This document shows, in pieces, positions 8,411 to 16,808 of a stretch of DNA of 38,141 nucleotides (its first letter is position 1; each line of letters starts with the position of its first letter). Position numbers and translations under genes: made by a program. The notes beneath the pieces were generated by a model. That model was not told where the DNA came from, did not search any database, and worked only from the letters and a program-made list of their open reading frames with translations. The DNA lies in the NCBI GenBank assembly GCA_017547755.1, contig JAFYOX010000105.1, positions 1-38,141 on the forward strand. Reading direction: 5' to 3'. The stretch is from Clostridia bacterium. Lineage in GTDB: Bacteria > Bacillota > Clostridia > Oscillospirales > CAG-272.

Positions 8411-8431
8411 ATGTGCCGCCGGAAATGTCAA
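8403..8431 (-). promoter_or_regulatory. Promoter of the 377-aa XRE regulator
   Basis: On the minus strand a perfect TTGACA (8426-8431) is 17 nt from TATCCT (8403-8408), about 60 bp upstream of the start codon. Confidence 0.75.
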
Positions 8432-8542
8432 TCAGCCGCTCCGGGAACAGCGATTCTCACCCTGCGTGAATTTTCGTTATTTCATACAAATCATAATAGA
8501 TGAGTTCGATGACTTTGTACAGAGAGAATTTTGTCGTACAAC

Positions 8543-8676
8543 TGTAGCGGCGATTCACGAATCGCCCGTCAACAAATATGGACAAAACTCTGTTTTATCA
8601 GCCGTGAAGAACGATTTACTGACAAAATTTCGTCGGTTCAAATCGTTCGTCGGGCGATTCATGAATAACCTCTACA
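8543..8676. repeat. Palindromic MITE/REP-like element in the mutS2 upstream spacer
   Basis: This is the main content of the 433-bp gene-free stretch 8344-8776. A 26-bp end at 8543-8568 recurs inverted at 8651-8676 with 22 of 26 positions matching. The left end itself folds into a perfect 7-bp hairpin (8549-8566, GGCGATT/AATCGCC). Inside lies a third inverted repeat, GAACGATTT (8609-8617) with AAATCGTTC (8640-8648). No open reading frame is credible. The GGCGATTC-(A/C)-GAATCGCC core resembles dispersed intergenic repeats I associate with Clostridia, but copy number in this genome cannot be seen here. The rest of the spacer holds the XRE promoter on its left; nothing else was recognised. Confidence 0.6.
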
Positions 8677-8776
8677 AAAATCGAGTCAATTTTTGTTCAT
8701 CCTGATTTATTGTGCGTTAGGTTATCGAACAGGTCTAAGAATTCCAACCGTAATATCGTATATACAGAGGTTCAAC

Positions 8777-11149
8777 ATGAACAGCAAAGCATTATATACC
8801 CTCGAATTCAATAAAATCCTCGAGCAGCTTGCCGGTCTTGCCGAAACCGAAGGCGCGGCGGAGATGGCGCTCCGTCTCACGCCGTCCTCGGACATCGAAA
8901 AAGTCCGCAAGATGCAGCAGAGAACCACCGACGCAAAAACGCTCATCGGCATGAAGGGCACGCCGTCCTTCGGCCGCGTCAAGGATATCCGTCCGACGAT
9001 CGAGCGCGCGGAAAAGGACGCGATCCTCTCTCTGCGCGAACTTCTTGACTGTGCCGCCGTTCTTCGTACCGCGCGCGGTCTCGTTGACTACGTCAAGGGC
9101 GAACGGACTCCCGAGACCACCCTCGCCGAAATTTTCGACCGTCTTCAGCCGAACCGCCTTCTCGAAGAAAAGATCAGCCGCTCCATTCTCGCGGAAGATT
9201 TTGTCGCGGACGAAGCAAGCCCCGAACTCGGCGAGATCCGCCGCAAGATCCGCCAGACCAACAGCCGCATCAAGGACATGCTCCAGAAATACGTTTCCGG
9301 ACAGTCCAAGTATCTGCAGGAAAACATCGTCACCACCCGCGGCGGACGTTTCGTTATCCCGGTCAAGGCGGAATACCGCAGCGAAGTCAAGGGTCTGATC
9401 CACGATACTTCCCAGTCCGGCGCGACGCTCTTCATCGAACCGATGAACGTCGTCGAAGCGAACAACGAACTGCGTGAACTTGAAAGCAAGGAGACCCACG
9501 AAATCGAACGCATCCTGCGCGACCTTTCCGCCGGCGTTGCCGTTTCGGGTACCGCAATTGTCCTCAATTATCTGAATATCACCGAACTCGCGTTCATTTT
9601 TACCTGCGCGTCGCTGTCCTATAAGATGGATGCGGCTCCCGCGAATATCTCCGAAAAAAAGAAGATCGAACTCTACCGTGCGCGCCATCCTCTGCTGGAT
9701 CCGAAAACGGTCGTACCGATTTCCGTCACCCTCGGACGTGACTATAAGATGCTCGTCATCACCGGTCCGAATACCGGCGGTAAGACGGTCACACTGAAAA
9801 CGCTCGGTCTTCTGACGCTCATGACGCAGGCAGGGCTTCACATTCCCGCGGAAGACACCTCTTCCGTCGGCGTATTCGATGAAGTCTTCTCCGATATCGG
9901 TGACGAACAGAGCATCGAACAGTCCCTGTCCACGTTCTCGTCCCACATGAAGGGCATCGTCTCGATCATCGACAACATGACCGAAAATTCTCTCGTTCTG
10001 TTTGACGAACTCGGCTCCGGTACCGACCCGGTCGAAGGTGCCGCGATCGCCATGGCGATCCTCGAGGAGACCCGGATCAACGGCACTCTCTGCGCGGCGA
10101 CCACGCACTATGCGGAACTCAAGGCATACGCGCTCGAAACCGAAAATGTCACCAACGCTTCCTGCGAATTCGACGTTGCAACGCTTCGTCCGACCTACCG
10201 TCTGATCGTCGGTACACCCGGGAAGTCGAACGCATTCGCCATCGCGGAAAAGCTCGGTCTGTCTCCGGTGATCGTCAAGCGCGCCGGACAGTTTGTGGAC
10301 ACCGGCTCCAGAAACTTCGAAGCCGTTCTCGAAAAACTCGAAAAGACGCGCAGCGAACTCGAAGCGGAAAAAGCCGCCGCCGAAAAGTCTTCCCGCGAAT
10401 TCGAGGATTACCGCAAGAAAGCGGAAGCCGACCTGGCAAAGAAACTCGCCGGTGCGGAAAAAGAAGCGGAAACCATGCGCAAGAAGGCGGAAGAACTCCT
10501 TTCCGGTGCCCGTGCGACCAGCGAATATGTCTTCTCCCAGCTGGAAGAAGTCAAGAAGCAGCGTGAATCCGAACGGCTCGGCGAAAAACTCGCGGAAGCG
10601 AAGAGATCCGTCCGCCAGAAGGTGCGCGATTACGAAAATACCAGCAGTCCCGTGACAAGTGCGCCGGTGGACGATGACTATGTCCTGCCGCGTGATCTCG
10701 TCAAGGGCGACCGTGTCGCCCATCGTACGCTCGGCACGCAGGGAACACTTCTCGACAATCCCGACAGAAGCGGCAACGTCAACGTCAGCATGGGCGCGAT
10801 CAAGATGCGCGTATCGGTCAAGGATCTCAAACTGATCCAGGGTGCGGAAAGCGAAGCAAAGGCTGCCGCAAGACGTCAGTCCAATATCCGTACCGCCGTC
10901 ACCAGAAATTTCAAGCCGGAATGCGACGTGCGCGGCATGATCGGGGACGAAGCATGGTTTGTGGTCGACCGTTATCTTGACGATGCGGTGGTTGCCGGTA
11001 TCAAGGTCGTGACCATCATCCACGGGAAGGGAACCGGCGCACTCCGCAATGCGCTGTGGAACAAATTCAAGACCGACAGCCGCGTGAAATCGTACCGTCC
11101 CGGTCAGTACGGGGAAGGCGATTACGGCGTTACGGTCATCGAAATGTAA
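8777..11149 (+). CDS. mutS2: MutS2 (RqcU-type ATPase with Smr domain)
   Basis: 790-residue MutS2. It has a core and clamp region (1-300), a P-loop ATPase with GPNTGGKT at 330-337 and LVLFDELGSGTD at 406-417, a long charged coiled coil (about 515-630), a KOW-like linker, and a C-terminal Smr domain with DVRG (717-720) and HGKG (749-752). In Firmicutes it acts on collided ribosomes and suppresses recombination rather than mediating mismatch repair. The ATG at 8777 has AGAGG upstream; the open frame before it has no ribosome binding site. It stands alone, with a repeat-rich spacer upstream and a new promoter downstream. The length is normal for the family. Confidence 0.97.
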   Translation: MNSKALYTLEFNKILEQLAGLAETEGAAEMALRLTPSSDIEKVRKMQQRTTDAKTLIGMKGTPSFGRVKDIRPTIERAEKDAILSLRELLDCAAVLRTARGLVDYVKGERTPETTLAEIFDRLQPNRLLEEKISRSILAEDFVADEASPELGEIRRKIRQTNSRIKDMLQKYVSGQSKYLQENIVTTRGGRFVIPVKAEYRSEVKGLIHDTSQSGATLFIEPMNVVEANNELRELESKETHEIERILRDLSAGVAVSGTAIVLNYLNITELAFIFTCASLSYKMDAAPANISEKKKIELYRARHPLLDPKTVVPISVTLGRDYKMLVITGPNTGGKTVTLKTLGLLTLMTQAGLHIPAEDTSSVGVFDEVFSDIGDEQSIEQSLSTFSSHMKGIVSIIDNMTENSLVLFDELGSGTDPVEGAAIAMAILEETRINGTLCAATTHYAELKAYALETENVTNASCEFDVATLRPTYRLIVGTPGKSNAFAIAEKLGLSPVIVKRAGQFVDTGSRNFEAVLEKLEKTRSELEAEKAAAEKSSREFEDYRKKAEADLAKKLAGAEKEAETMRKKAEELLSGARATSEYVFSQLEEVKKQRESERLGEKLAEAKRSVRQKVRDYENTSSPVTSAPVDDDYVLPRDLVKGDRVAHRTLGTQGTLLDNPDRSGNVNVSMGAIKMRVSVKDLKLIQGAESEAKAAARRQSNIRTAVTRNFKPECDVRGMIGDEAWFVVDRYLDDAVVAGIKVVTIIHGKGTGALRNALWNKFKTDSRVKSYRPGQYGEGDYGVTVIEM

Positions 11150-11241
11150 GACGCTTTCCGGAAACCCGCAAAAAAGTACGCTTTTTGATAAATTTTGTTT
11201 GTGAAATTTTTTAAAAGCTGAGAAAATTCATCGGTACTCCA

Positions 11242-11270
11242 TTGAAAAAAGTGCCGGGAAATGCTATAAT
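11242..11270 (+). promoter_or_regulatory. Promoter of the epimerase/rha block
   Basis: TTGAAA (11242-11247) and a perfect TATAAT (11265-11270) are separated by 17 nt, 50 bp before the start codon at 11320. Confidence 0.75.
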
Positions 11271-11319
11271 ACTACAGAAAATATTTTTAATCCGTGAAAC
11301 CAAACCATTGGAGGCAGCT

Positions 11320-12177
11320 ATGGTAAAATACAGATTCAGCGCATTTGCCGACGAGTATTCTTCGGTATTCGACGAACAGATCGAAGGACTGATCGCCAAC
11401 AAAGTGAGAATGATCGAACCCCGCAACATTGACGGCATCAATGTTTCCGATCTCACCCCGATTCAGGCGGCGGACGTTCACAAGAAGCTCGAATCGGCGG
11501 GTATCTCCGTATCCGCGATCGGTTCTCCGCTCGGCAAGATCAAGATCACCGATTCCATGGAAGAACACATCGAAAAGGTCAAGAATACCTGTGAAGTTGC
11601 AGGAATCCTCCAGACCCAGAAGATCCGTATGTTCTCCTTCTACATTCCGGACGGAAAGTACGATGAATACCGCAATGAAGTCATCGACCGCATCGGTGCC
11701 ATGCTCGACATCGCGGACGAATACGGCGTCAAGATGTGCCACGAAAACGAACGCGGCATCTACGGCGACAACGCAGACCGCTGTCTCGAACTCCTGAAGG
11801 AATTCGACGGACGTCTCGGCTGTGTGTTCGACCCGGCAAACTTCATCATCTGCGGCGTGGAACCGTTCCCGTACGCATATGAACTTCTCAAGACCCATAT
11901 CACCTATATGCACATCAAGGACGCTCTCCGCAACGGTACGATCGTTCCCGCAGGTCAGGGCATCGGCGGCTTCCCGGAACTCCTTGCTGTTATCAATAAG
12001 GTACACACCGGCGACTTCATCCTCACTGTGGAACCGCATCTCCGCGTCTTCGCAGGTCTTGACAAGCTCGGCAATGACACCAATGTCGCAAACACCTACG
12101 CAACTGCCGCAGAAGCATTCGCAGCAGCGATCACCAACCTCCGTTACTGCATCCCGAGAACCGCAGAACAGGGCTGA
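11320..12177 (+). CDS. Sugar phosphate isomerase/epimerase-like TIM-barrel protein
   Basis: 285-residue protein of the xylose-isomerase-like TIM barrel (AP endonuclease 2) superfamily. Likely metal ligands in the usual order are the Glu in MCHENE, the Asp in FDPAN, the His in MHIKD and the Glu in VEPHL. The substrate cannot be assigned; such proteins isomerise or epimerise keto-sugars or act on inositol derivatives. The ATG at 11320 has GGAGG 5 nt upstream. It follows a consensus promoter and leads a co-directional block with a methyltransferase, rhaB and rhaA, so a role in deoxysugar or sugar-acid catabolism is plausible but inferred from context only. Confidence 0.85.
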   Translation: MVKYRFSAFADEYSSVFDEQIEGLIANKVRMIEPRNIDGINVSDLTPIQAADVHKKLESAGISVSAIGSPLGKIKITDSMEEHIEKVKNTCEVAGILQTQKIRMFSFYIPDGKYDEYRNEVIDRIGAMLDIADEYGVKMCHENERGIYGDNADRCLELLKEFDGRLGCVFDPANFIICGVEPFPYAYELLKTHITYMHIKDALRNGTIVPAGQGIGGFPELLAVINKVHTGDFILTVEPHLRVFAGLDKLGNDTNVANTYATAAEAFAAAITNLRYCIPRTAEQG

Positions 12178-12187
12178 TTTATAAATT

Positions 12188-12820
12188 ATGGATCTGAAAA
12201 AACGCAGCCTGTCCATGCAGACGTTCTTCAACGAACGTGTGGACGGTTATGACAATGCACACGCAGGACTCATGGAAAGCAAGGAACGTATCACAGCGGC
12301 TCTTCCGGACAATACCCGTTCCGTGCTCGATCTAGGCGCCGGAACAGGGCTTGAACTGACCGCACTGTTCGAACGCTTTCCGGATGCGCGGGTCACTGCA
12401 GTCGACATCAGCGAGAAGATGCTGGAGCAGATTCAGACGCGTCCGTTCGGCGACCGTGTGACCTGCATTGCGGGGGACTTTTTTGAAGTTCCGTTCGGGG
12501 AAGGATACGACGCGGTGATCTCTACCTCCGCTCTGCATCATTTCACCAGAGAAGACAAAACGGTCCTGTATGCGAAGATCTTGGCGTCCCTGCGTCCGGG
12601 CGGACTTTTCATCAATTCCGACTGGGTGGCGCAGACGCAGGAAGAAGAAGACGAACGCTTCGTCGAACTGGAAGAAAATCCGCAGGGACGTTCGCACATC
12701 GATACGCCGCTGACGATCGAAAATGAAAGAATCGCGCTGACGGACGCCGGTTTTGCGGACATCGAGTTCCGTGAAAACGTTCCGGAAAGCTACACTCTTT
12801 CGGTTGCACGCAAAAAATAA
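12188..12820 (+). CDS. Class I SAM-dependent methyltransferase
   Basis: 210-residue Rossmann-fold methyltransferase. Motif I is VLDLGAGTG (46-54), the acidic residue ending strand 2 is Asp73 in AVDIS, and the post-I/motif IV region contains SALHHF (114-119), followed by LRPGGLF. The substrate is unknown. It starts 10 bp after the epimerase-like gene, so the two are probably co-transcribed. The pairing with rhamnose genes is unexplained. Confidence 0.85.
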   Translation: MDLKKRSLSMQTFFNERVDGYDNAHAGLMESKERITAALPDNTRSVLDLGAGTGLELTALFERFPDARVTAVDISEKMLEQIQTRPFGDRVTCIAGDFFEVPFGEGYDAVISTSALHHFTREDKTVLYAKILASLRPGGLFINSDWVAQTQEEEDERFVELEENPQGRSHIDTPLTIENERIALTDAGFADIEFRENVPESYTLSVARKK

Positions 12821-12878
12821 AAATCAATAAGCAAATAAGAATAAAAAGACAGCAAACTCAGGAAAGGACTTGATTCTT

Positions 12879-14360
12879 ATGGCAAACAAGAAAATGCTTG
12901 CCATCGACCTCGGTGCATCCAGCGGACGCGGGATCATCGGTAAGTTCGACGGCGAAAAGATCACTCTGGAAGAAATCCATCGTTTCTCCAACGATCCGGT
13001 CATGCTTCCCACCGGTTTCTACTGGGATACTCTCCGTATCCTCTTTGAAATCAAGACCGCAATTCTGAACGCATCGCACGCAGGCGGCGTGGATACGATC
13101 GGGATCGACACATGGGGCGTTGACTACGGTTATCTTGACAAGAACGGCGCGCTTCTTTCCAATCCTTACAACTACCGTGACGTCCGTACCGAAGGCATTC
13201 AGGAATATGTCTTCGACAAGTACGCTCCTCTCAGCAAAATCTACGGCGTGACCGGTATCCAGTCCCTCAACCTCAACTCCATTTACCAGATCGCGGCAGA
13301 CCTCCGCGACCATCCGTGGGTTGTTGAAAATGCGGAAACCATGCTCTTCATGCCCGACCTTCTCGGCTATATGCTGACCGGCGAAAAGAAGACCGAATAT
13401 ACCATCGCATCCACCGGTGCGATCCTCGACGCCGAAAAGAGAGATTACGCAAAGGATCTCCTCGCAAAGTTCAGCTTCCCGGAAAAGCTCCTCTGCGAAA
13501 TCGTCGAACCCGGCACCGAACTCGGCGCACTTCTTCCGAACATTGAAGAAGAAACCGGCAATACCGGCGCAAAGGTCATCAAGGTTGCTTCCCACGACAC
13601 CGCAAGCGCAGTTCTCGCCGTTCCCGCGGAAAGCGAAGACTTCCTTTATATTTCCAGCGGTACATGGTCTCTGATGGGTATCGAATCCAAGACTCCTGTC
13701 ATCAACGAACTCTCCGCAAAGTACAACTTCACCAACGAAGGCGGCGTATTCGGCACCATCCGCATCCTCAAGAACATCATGGGTCTGTGGATCGAACAGG
13801 AATCCCGCCGTCAGTGGACCCGCGAAGGCACCAAGTACAGCTTCGACGAACTGTCCGCAATGGCACTCGCATCCAAGCCGTTCCAGTGCTTCATCGACCC
13901 GGACGACCAGATCTTCGCAACCGCCGGCAATATGCCCAGACGTATCCGCGAATACTGTGAAAAGACCGGCCAGCACGTTCCCGAAAACGTCGGCGAAATC
14001 GTACGCTGCATCTTCGAATCTCTTGCTCTCCGCTACCGCTGGACCGCAGAAAAGCTCGAAGAACTCACCGGCAGAACCTATCCCGTCATCAACATCGTCG
14101 GCGGCGGCACCAAGGAAGAAATGCTTTCCCAGTTCACCGCAGACGCATCCCACCGCAAGGTATCCGCAGGTCCCGTTGAAGCAACCGCTCTCGGCAACAT
14201 TGCAATGCAGTGCATCGCTTCCGGCGAAATCAAGGATATGTGGGAAGCACGCCGTGTTATCCGCAACTCCACCGACATCAAGGAATACGAACCCGATATG
14301 GAAAACGCAGCCGCATGGGACGAAGCGTACGCACGCTTCCTGAAGATCATCGGCGAATAA
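12879..14360 (+). CDS. rhaB: Rhamnulokinase
   Basis: 493-residue FGGY-family kinase that phosphorylates L-rhamnulose to rhamnulose 1-phosphate. The N-terminal phosphate-binding loop is AIDLGASSGR, followed by WDTLRI and IDTWGVDYGYLD, which are diagnostic of rhamnulokinases; the second actin-like domain has ISSGTWSLMG and the C-terminal VGGGTKEEMLSQ adenosine motif. The ATG at 12879 follows an AGGAAAGGA ribosome binding site by about 10 nt; a TTG 9 nt earlier would sit too close to it. The rhamnose isomerase gene follows after 27 bp. No rhaD aldolase, transporter or AraC-type regulator lies in the window. Confidence 0.93.
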   Translation: MANKKMLAIDLGASSGRGIIGKFDGEKITLEEIHRFSNDPVMLPTGFYWDTLRILFEIKTAILNASHAGGVDTIGIDTWGVDYGYLDKNGALLSNPYNYRDVRTEGIQEYVFDKYAPLSKIYGVTGIQSLNLNSIYQIAADLRDHPWVVENAETMLFMPDLLGYMLTGEKKTEYTIASTGAILDAEKRDYAKDLLAKFSFPEKLLCEIVEPGTELGALLPNIEEETGNTGAKVIKVASHDTASAVLAVPAESEDFLYISSGTWSLMGIESKTPVINELSAKYNFTNEGGVFGTIRILKNIMGLWIEQESRRQWTREGTKYSFDELSAMALASKPFQCFIDPDDQIFATAGNMPRRIREYCEKTGQHVPENVGEIVRCIFESLALRYRWTAEKLEELTGRTYPVINIVGGGTKEEMLSQFTADASHRKVSAGPVEATALGNIAMQCIASGEIKDMWEARRVIRNSTDIKEYEPDMENAAAWDEAYARFLKIIGE

Positions 14361-14387
14361 TTCTATACATCAAAGGAGAACAGAACT

Positions 14388-15641
14388 ATGAGCACTCAGA
14401 AGGCACTCGACTGTGCAAGAGAAATTTACGCGAAGTATGGCGTAGACGTAGACGCTGCAATGAAGGCAGCGGCAGAAACTCCCGTATCCATCCACTGCTG
14501 GCAGGGTGACGACGTTGCCGGCTTCGAAAATCCGGACGGCGACCTCACCGGCGGTATCCAGTCCACCGGTAACTACCCGGGCAAGGCCCGTACCCTTGAT
14601 GAACTCCGTGCAGACTTTGAATTTGCCGCAAAGTTCATTCCCGGTAAGAAGAAGCTTGCTCTTCACGCAATCTACCTCGATTCCAACGGCAAGAAGGTAG
14701 AAAGAAACGAAATCGGTCCGGAACACTTTACCTCCTGGGTACAGTGGGCAAAGGATAACGGCTTCGGTCTCGACTACAACCCCACCTTCTTCTCTCATCC
14801 GCTCTCCGCTGACGGCTTCACTCTGTCCAACGGCGATGAAGGCATCCGTAAGTACTGGATCGAACACGGTATCAAGTCCCGTTACGTTGCCGAATATTTC
14901 GGCCGCGAACTCGGTCAGACCGCGATGAACAACTTCTGGATTCCGGACGGCTTCAAGGATACTCCCGTAAACCGCGCAAAGACCAGAGCTCTCCTCGCTG
15001 ACTCCTACGACCAGATCTTCGCAGAAAAGCTCAACGAAGAATATACTCAGGAAGCTGTAGAAAGCAAGGTATTCGGTATCGGCGCGGAAAGCTGCACCAT
15101 CGGTTCCCACGAATTCTACATGGGCTGCGCGATGAAGCATGACAAGCTCCTCACCCTCGACACCGGTCACTACCATCCGACCGAACTCGTTTCCGACAAG
15201 ATCTCCGGCGTTCTCACCTACCTCAAGGGCGTAATGCTCCATGTTTCCCGTCCTGTTCGCTGGGACAGTGACCACGTAGTAATCTTCGACGACGAACTCC
15301 GTGCGATCGCATCCGAAATCAAGCGCGGCGGCTTCGAAAAGAGAGTCAACATCGGTCTCGACTTCTTCGACGGTTCCATCAACCGTATCGCATGCTGGGC
15401 GATCGGCTCCAGAAATATGCAGAAGGCTCTCCTCTGGGCAGCCCTCGAACCTGTTGCAATGCTCCAGAAGTTCGAAGCGGAAGGCGATTTCACCTCCCGT
15501 CTTGCATATCTTGAAGAAATCAAGACTCTCCCGTTCGGAGCAGTCTGGAACGCTTACTGCGAAGCACAGAATGTAGCCGTTGGTGACAGCTGGATCGCTG
15601 AAATGAAAAATTACGAAAGAGAAGTATTATCTGCTCGATAA
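14388..15641 (+). CDS. rhaA: L-rhamnose isomerase
   Basis: 417-residue enzyme converting L-rhamnose to L-rhamnulose, the substrate of the kinase encoded upstream. It carries the family hallmarks HCWQGDDVAGFE near the N-terminus, GLDYNPTFFSHP in the first half of the barrel, IGSHEFYMGCA, and the metal-site segment LDTGHYHPTE. The length matches the family (about 415-420). The ATG at 14388 has AAGGAG upstream. The stop is one base from the start of the next gene, a CapA-like lipoprotein, so transcription may continue. Confidence 0.95.
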   Translation: MSTQKALDCAREIYAKYGVDVDAAMKAAAETPVSIHCWQGDDVAGFENPDGDLTGGIQSTGNYPGKARTLDELRADFEFAAKFIPGKKKLALHAIYLDSNGKKVERNEIGPEHFTSWVQWAKDNGFGLDYNPTFFSHPLSADGFTLSNGDEGIRKYWIEHGIKSRYVAEYFGRELGQTAMNNFWIPDGFKDTPVNRAKTRALLADSYDQIFAEKLNEEYTQEAVESKVFGIGAESCTIGSHEFYMGCAMKHDKLLTLDTGHYHPTELVSDKISGVLTYLKGVMLHVSRPVRWDSDHVVIFDDELRAIASEIKRGGFEKRVNIGLDFFDGSINRIACWAIGSRNMQKALLWAALEPVAMLQKFEAEGDFTSRLAYLEEIKTLPFGAVWNAYCEAQNVAVGDSWIAEMKNYEREVLSAR

Positions 15642-15642
15642 G

Positions 15643-16794
15643 ATGAATAACTGTCATCCTTATTTTTCGAAAGCGGCAGCCGCTCTGCTGTGCCTGTCCA
15701 CGCTTTCCCTGGCTTCCTGCGGCTCCATTGAAATGCGGAACGCCGTAACGGAAACGACCCGCGGGGAAGCGGACAGTGCCATGATGCTGGCGCCTGCCGA
15801 ACGTGTCAACGAAATTGAAATCCGAACAGAAACCGTAGAAACAGAACCTGAACTTCCGGAAGAAGCACCGAAGAAGGTGGTTTCCTTTACCGCCGCCGGC
15901 GATGTACGGATCGATGAAAACGTTATTGCCGATGCCGCCAACCGCGCGGCACAGGGCAGCAGCTACAGTTTTCTGAAAATCTATTCCGGAATCTACCGGG
16001 TGATCCATGATGCGGATGTTGCCGTAGGGAATTACTCTGCGGCAGCCGCGCCGTATCACTGCAGTGACCCGGAACAGACCACCCCGATTGAATCCCTTGC
16101 CGCACTTTCCGAACTCGGTTTTGAAGTTCTGGATACTACCGGTGCCGATTTGTCTGCATCCTATGTGCGGGAAATGGCGGAATATGAGATTGTCAATCTT
16201 CATTCCGCAATGACCGGAGTGAATGCGGTACGGATCGTGGAAAAGGATGGCATCACGATTGCTTTCCTTGCGGTGGAAGGAACGGACGTGAATACGGAAA
16301 CCGTCGCATATGCGGATTCGGTCTCCGATCTCGTGGTTGTTTCCGCCAACTGGAAGTCCGGTGCTTCCGATAAACACAGGAAGGCGGCAGCCGGAACGAT
16401 GGCGGAAGCCGGAGCGGATATCATTCTCGGCTCCGGAACAACGCTCGGCGCAGCGGAATGGATCGATACCGGTGACGGTACGCCTGCGCTTGCCGTGTAT
16501 TCCCTCGGAAATCTGGTTGCAAGTGCCGATCAGGCAGAAGACCTTTGCGGCGGCATCCTGTCTCTGGACATCACCCTCTGCGAAGGCGAAATTACCCTTG
16601 AAAACGTATGCATCGATCCGATCATCCTGCACTACGGTGAAGGAAACCGGAATTATCAGATCTTTGAACTGAACAGCTATACCGGTGAAATTTCCGGGAC
16701 GCACGCGGTAAAGGATCTCGATACCGCAGCTCTTACGGAAAAGGTCAGCAGTCTCCTGAATGATGGCTTCTTACCGGCCGATTTCCGGAACTGA
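15643..16794 (+). CDS. CapA-fold lipoprotein with apparently missing metal ligands
   Basis: 383-residue lipoprotein with a signal peptide and lipobox LASC (Cys26). The mature part starts with an acidic, Glu-rich linker (about 30-80). Residues about 86-345 align by eye with the PGA_cap/CapA metallophosphoesterase fold: FTAAGDVR, IAFLAVEG, EAGADIILGSG and VYSLGNLV. Key residues differ from active CapA proteins: the NLE position is GNYSA, the HWG position is NWK, and the GHHPH position is GSGTT. It is therefore probably a non-catalytic surface protein. It begins one base after rhaA with no clear ribosome binding site, so translational coupling is possible. A second lipoprotein, an amidase, follows after 14 bp, which hints at a shared envelope role. 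Confidence 0.75.
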   Translation: MNNCHPYFSKAAAALLCLSTLSLASCGSIEMRNAVTETTRGEADSAMMLAPAERVNEIEIRTETVETEPELPEEAPKKVVSFTAAGDVRIDENVIADAANRAAQGSSYSFLKIYSGIYRVIHDADVAVGNYSAAAAPYHCSDPEQTTPIESLAALSELGFEVLDTTGADLSASYVREMAEYEIVNLHSAMTGVNAVRIVEKDGITIAFLAVEGTDVNTETVAYADSVSDLVVVSANWKSGASDKHRKAAAGTMAEAGADIILGSGTTLGAAEWIDTGDGTPALAVYSLGNLVASADQAEDLCGGILSLDITLCEGEITLENVCIDPIILHYGEGNRNYQIFELNSYTGEISGTHAVKDLDTAALTEKVSSLLNDGFLPADFRN

Positions 16795-16808
16795 CAGGTA
16801 TACAGTAA

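Noticed and set aside
8792-11023. A 743-codon open frame antisense to mutS2
   Set aside because: It mirrors a fully motif-supported mutS2 and has no ribosome binding site or domains.
12858-14153. A 431-codon open frame antisense to rhaB
   Set aside because: It is a shadow of rhaB with no independent start signal.
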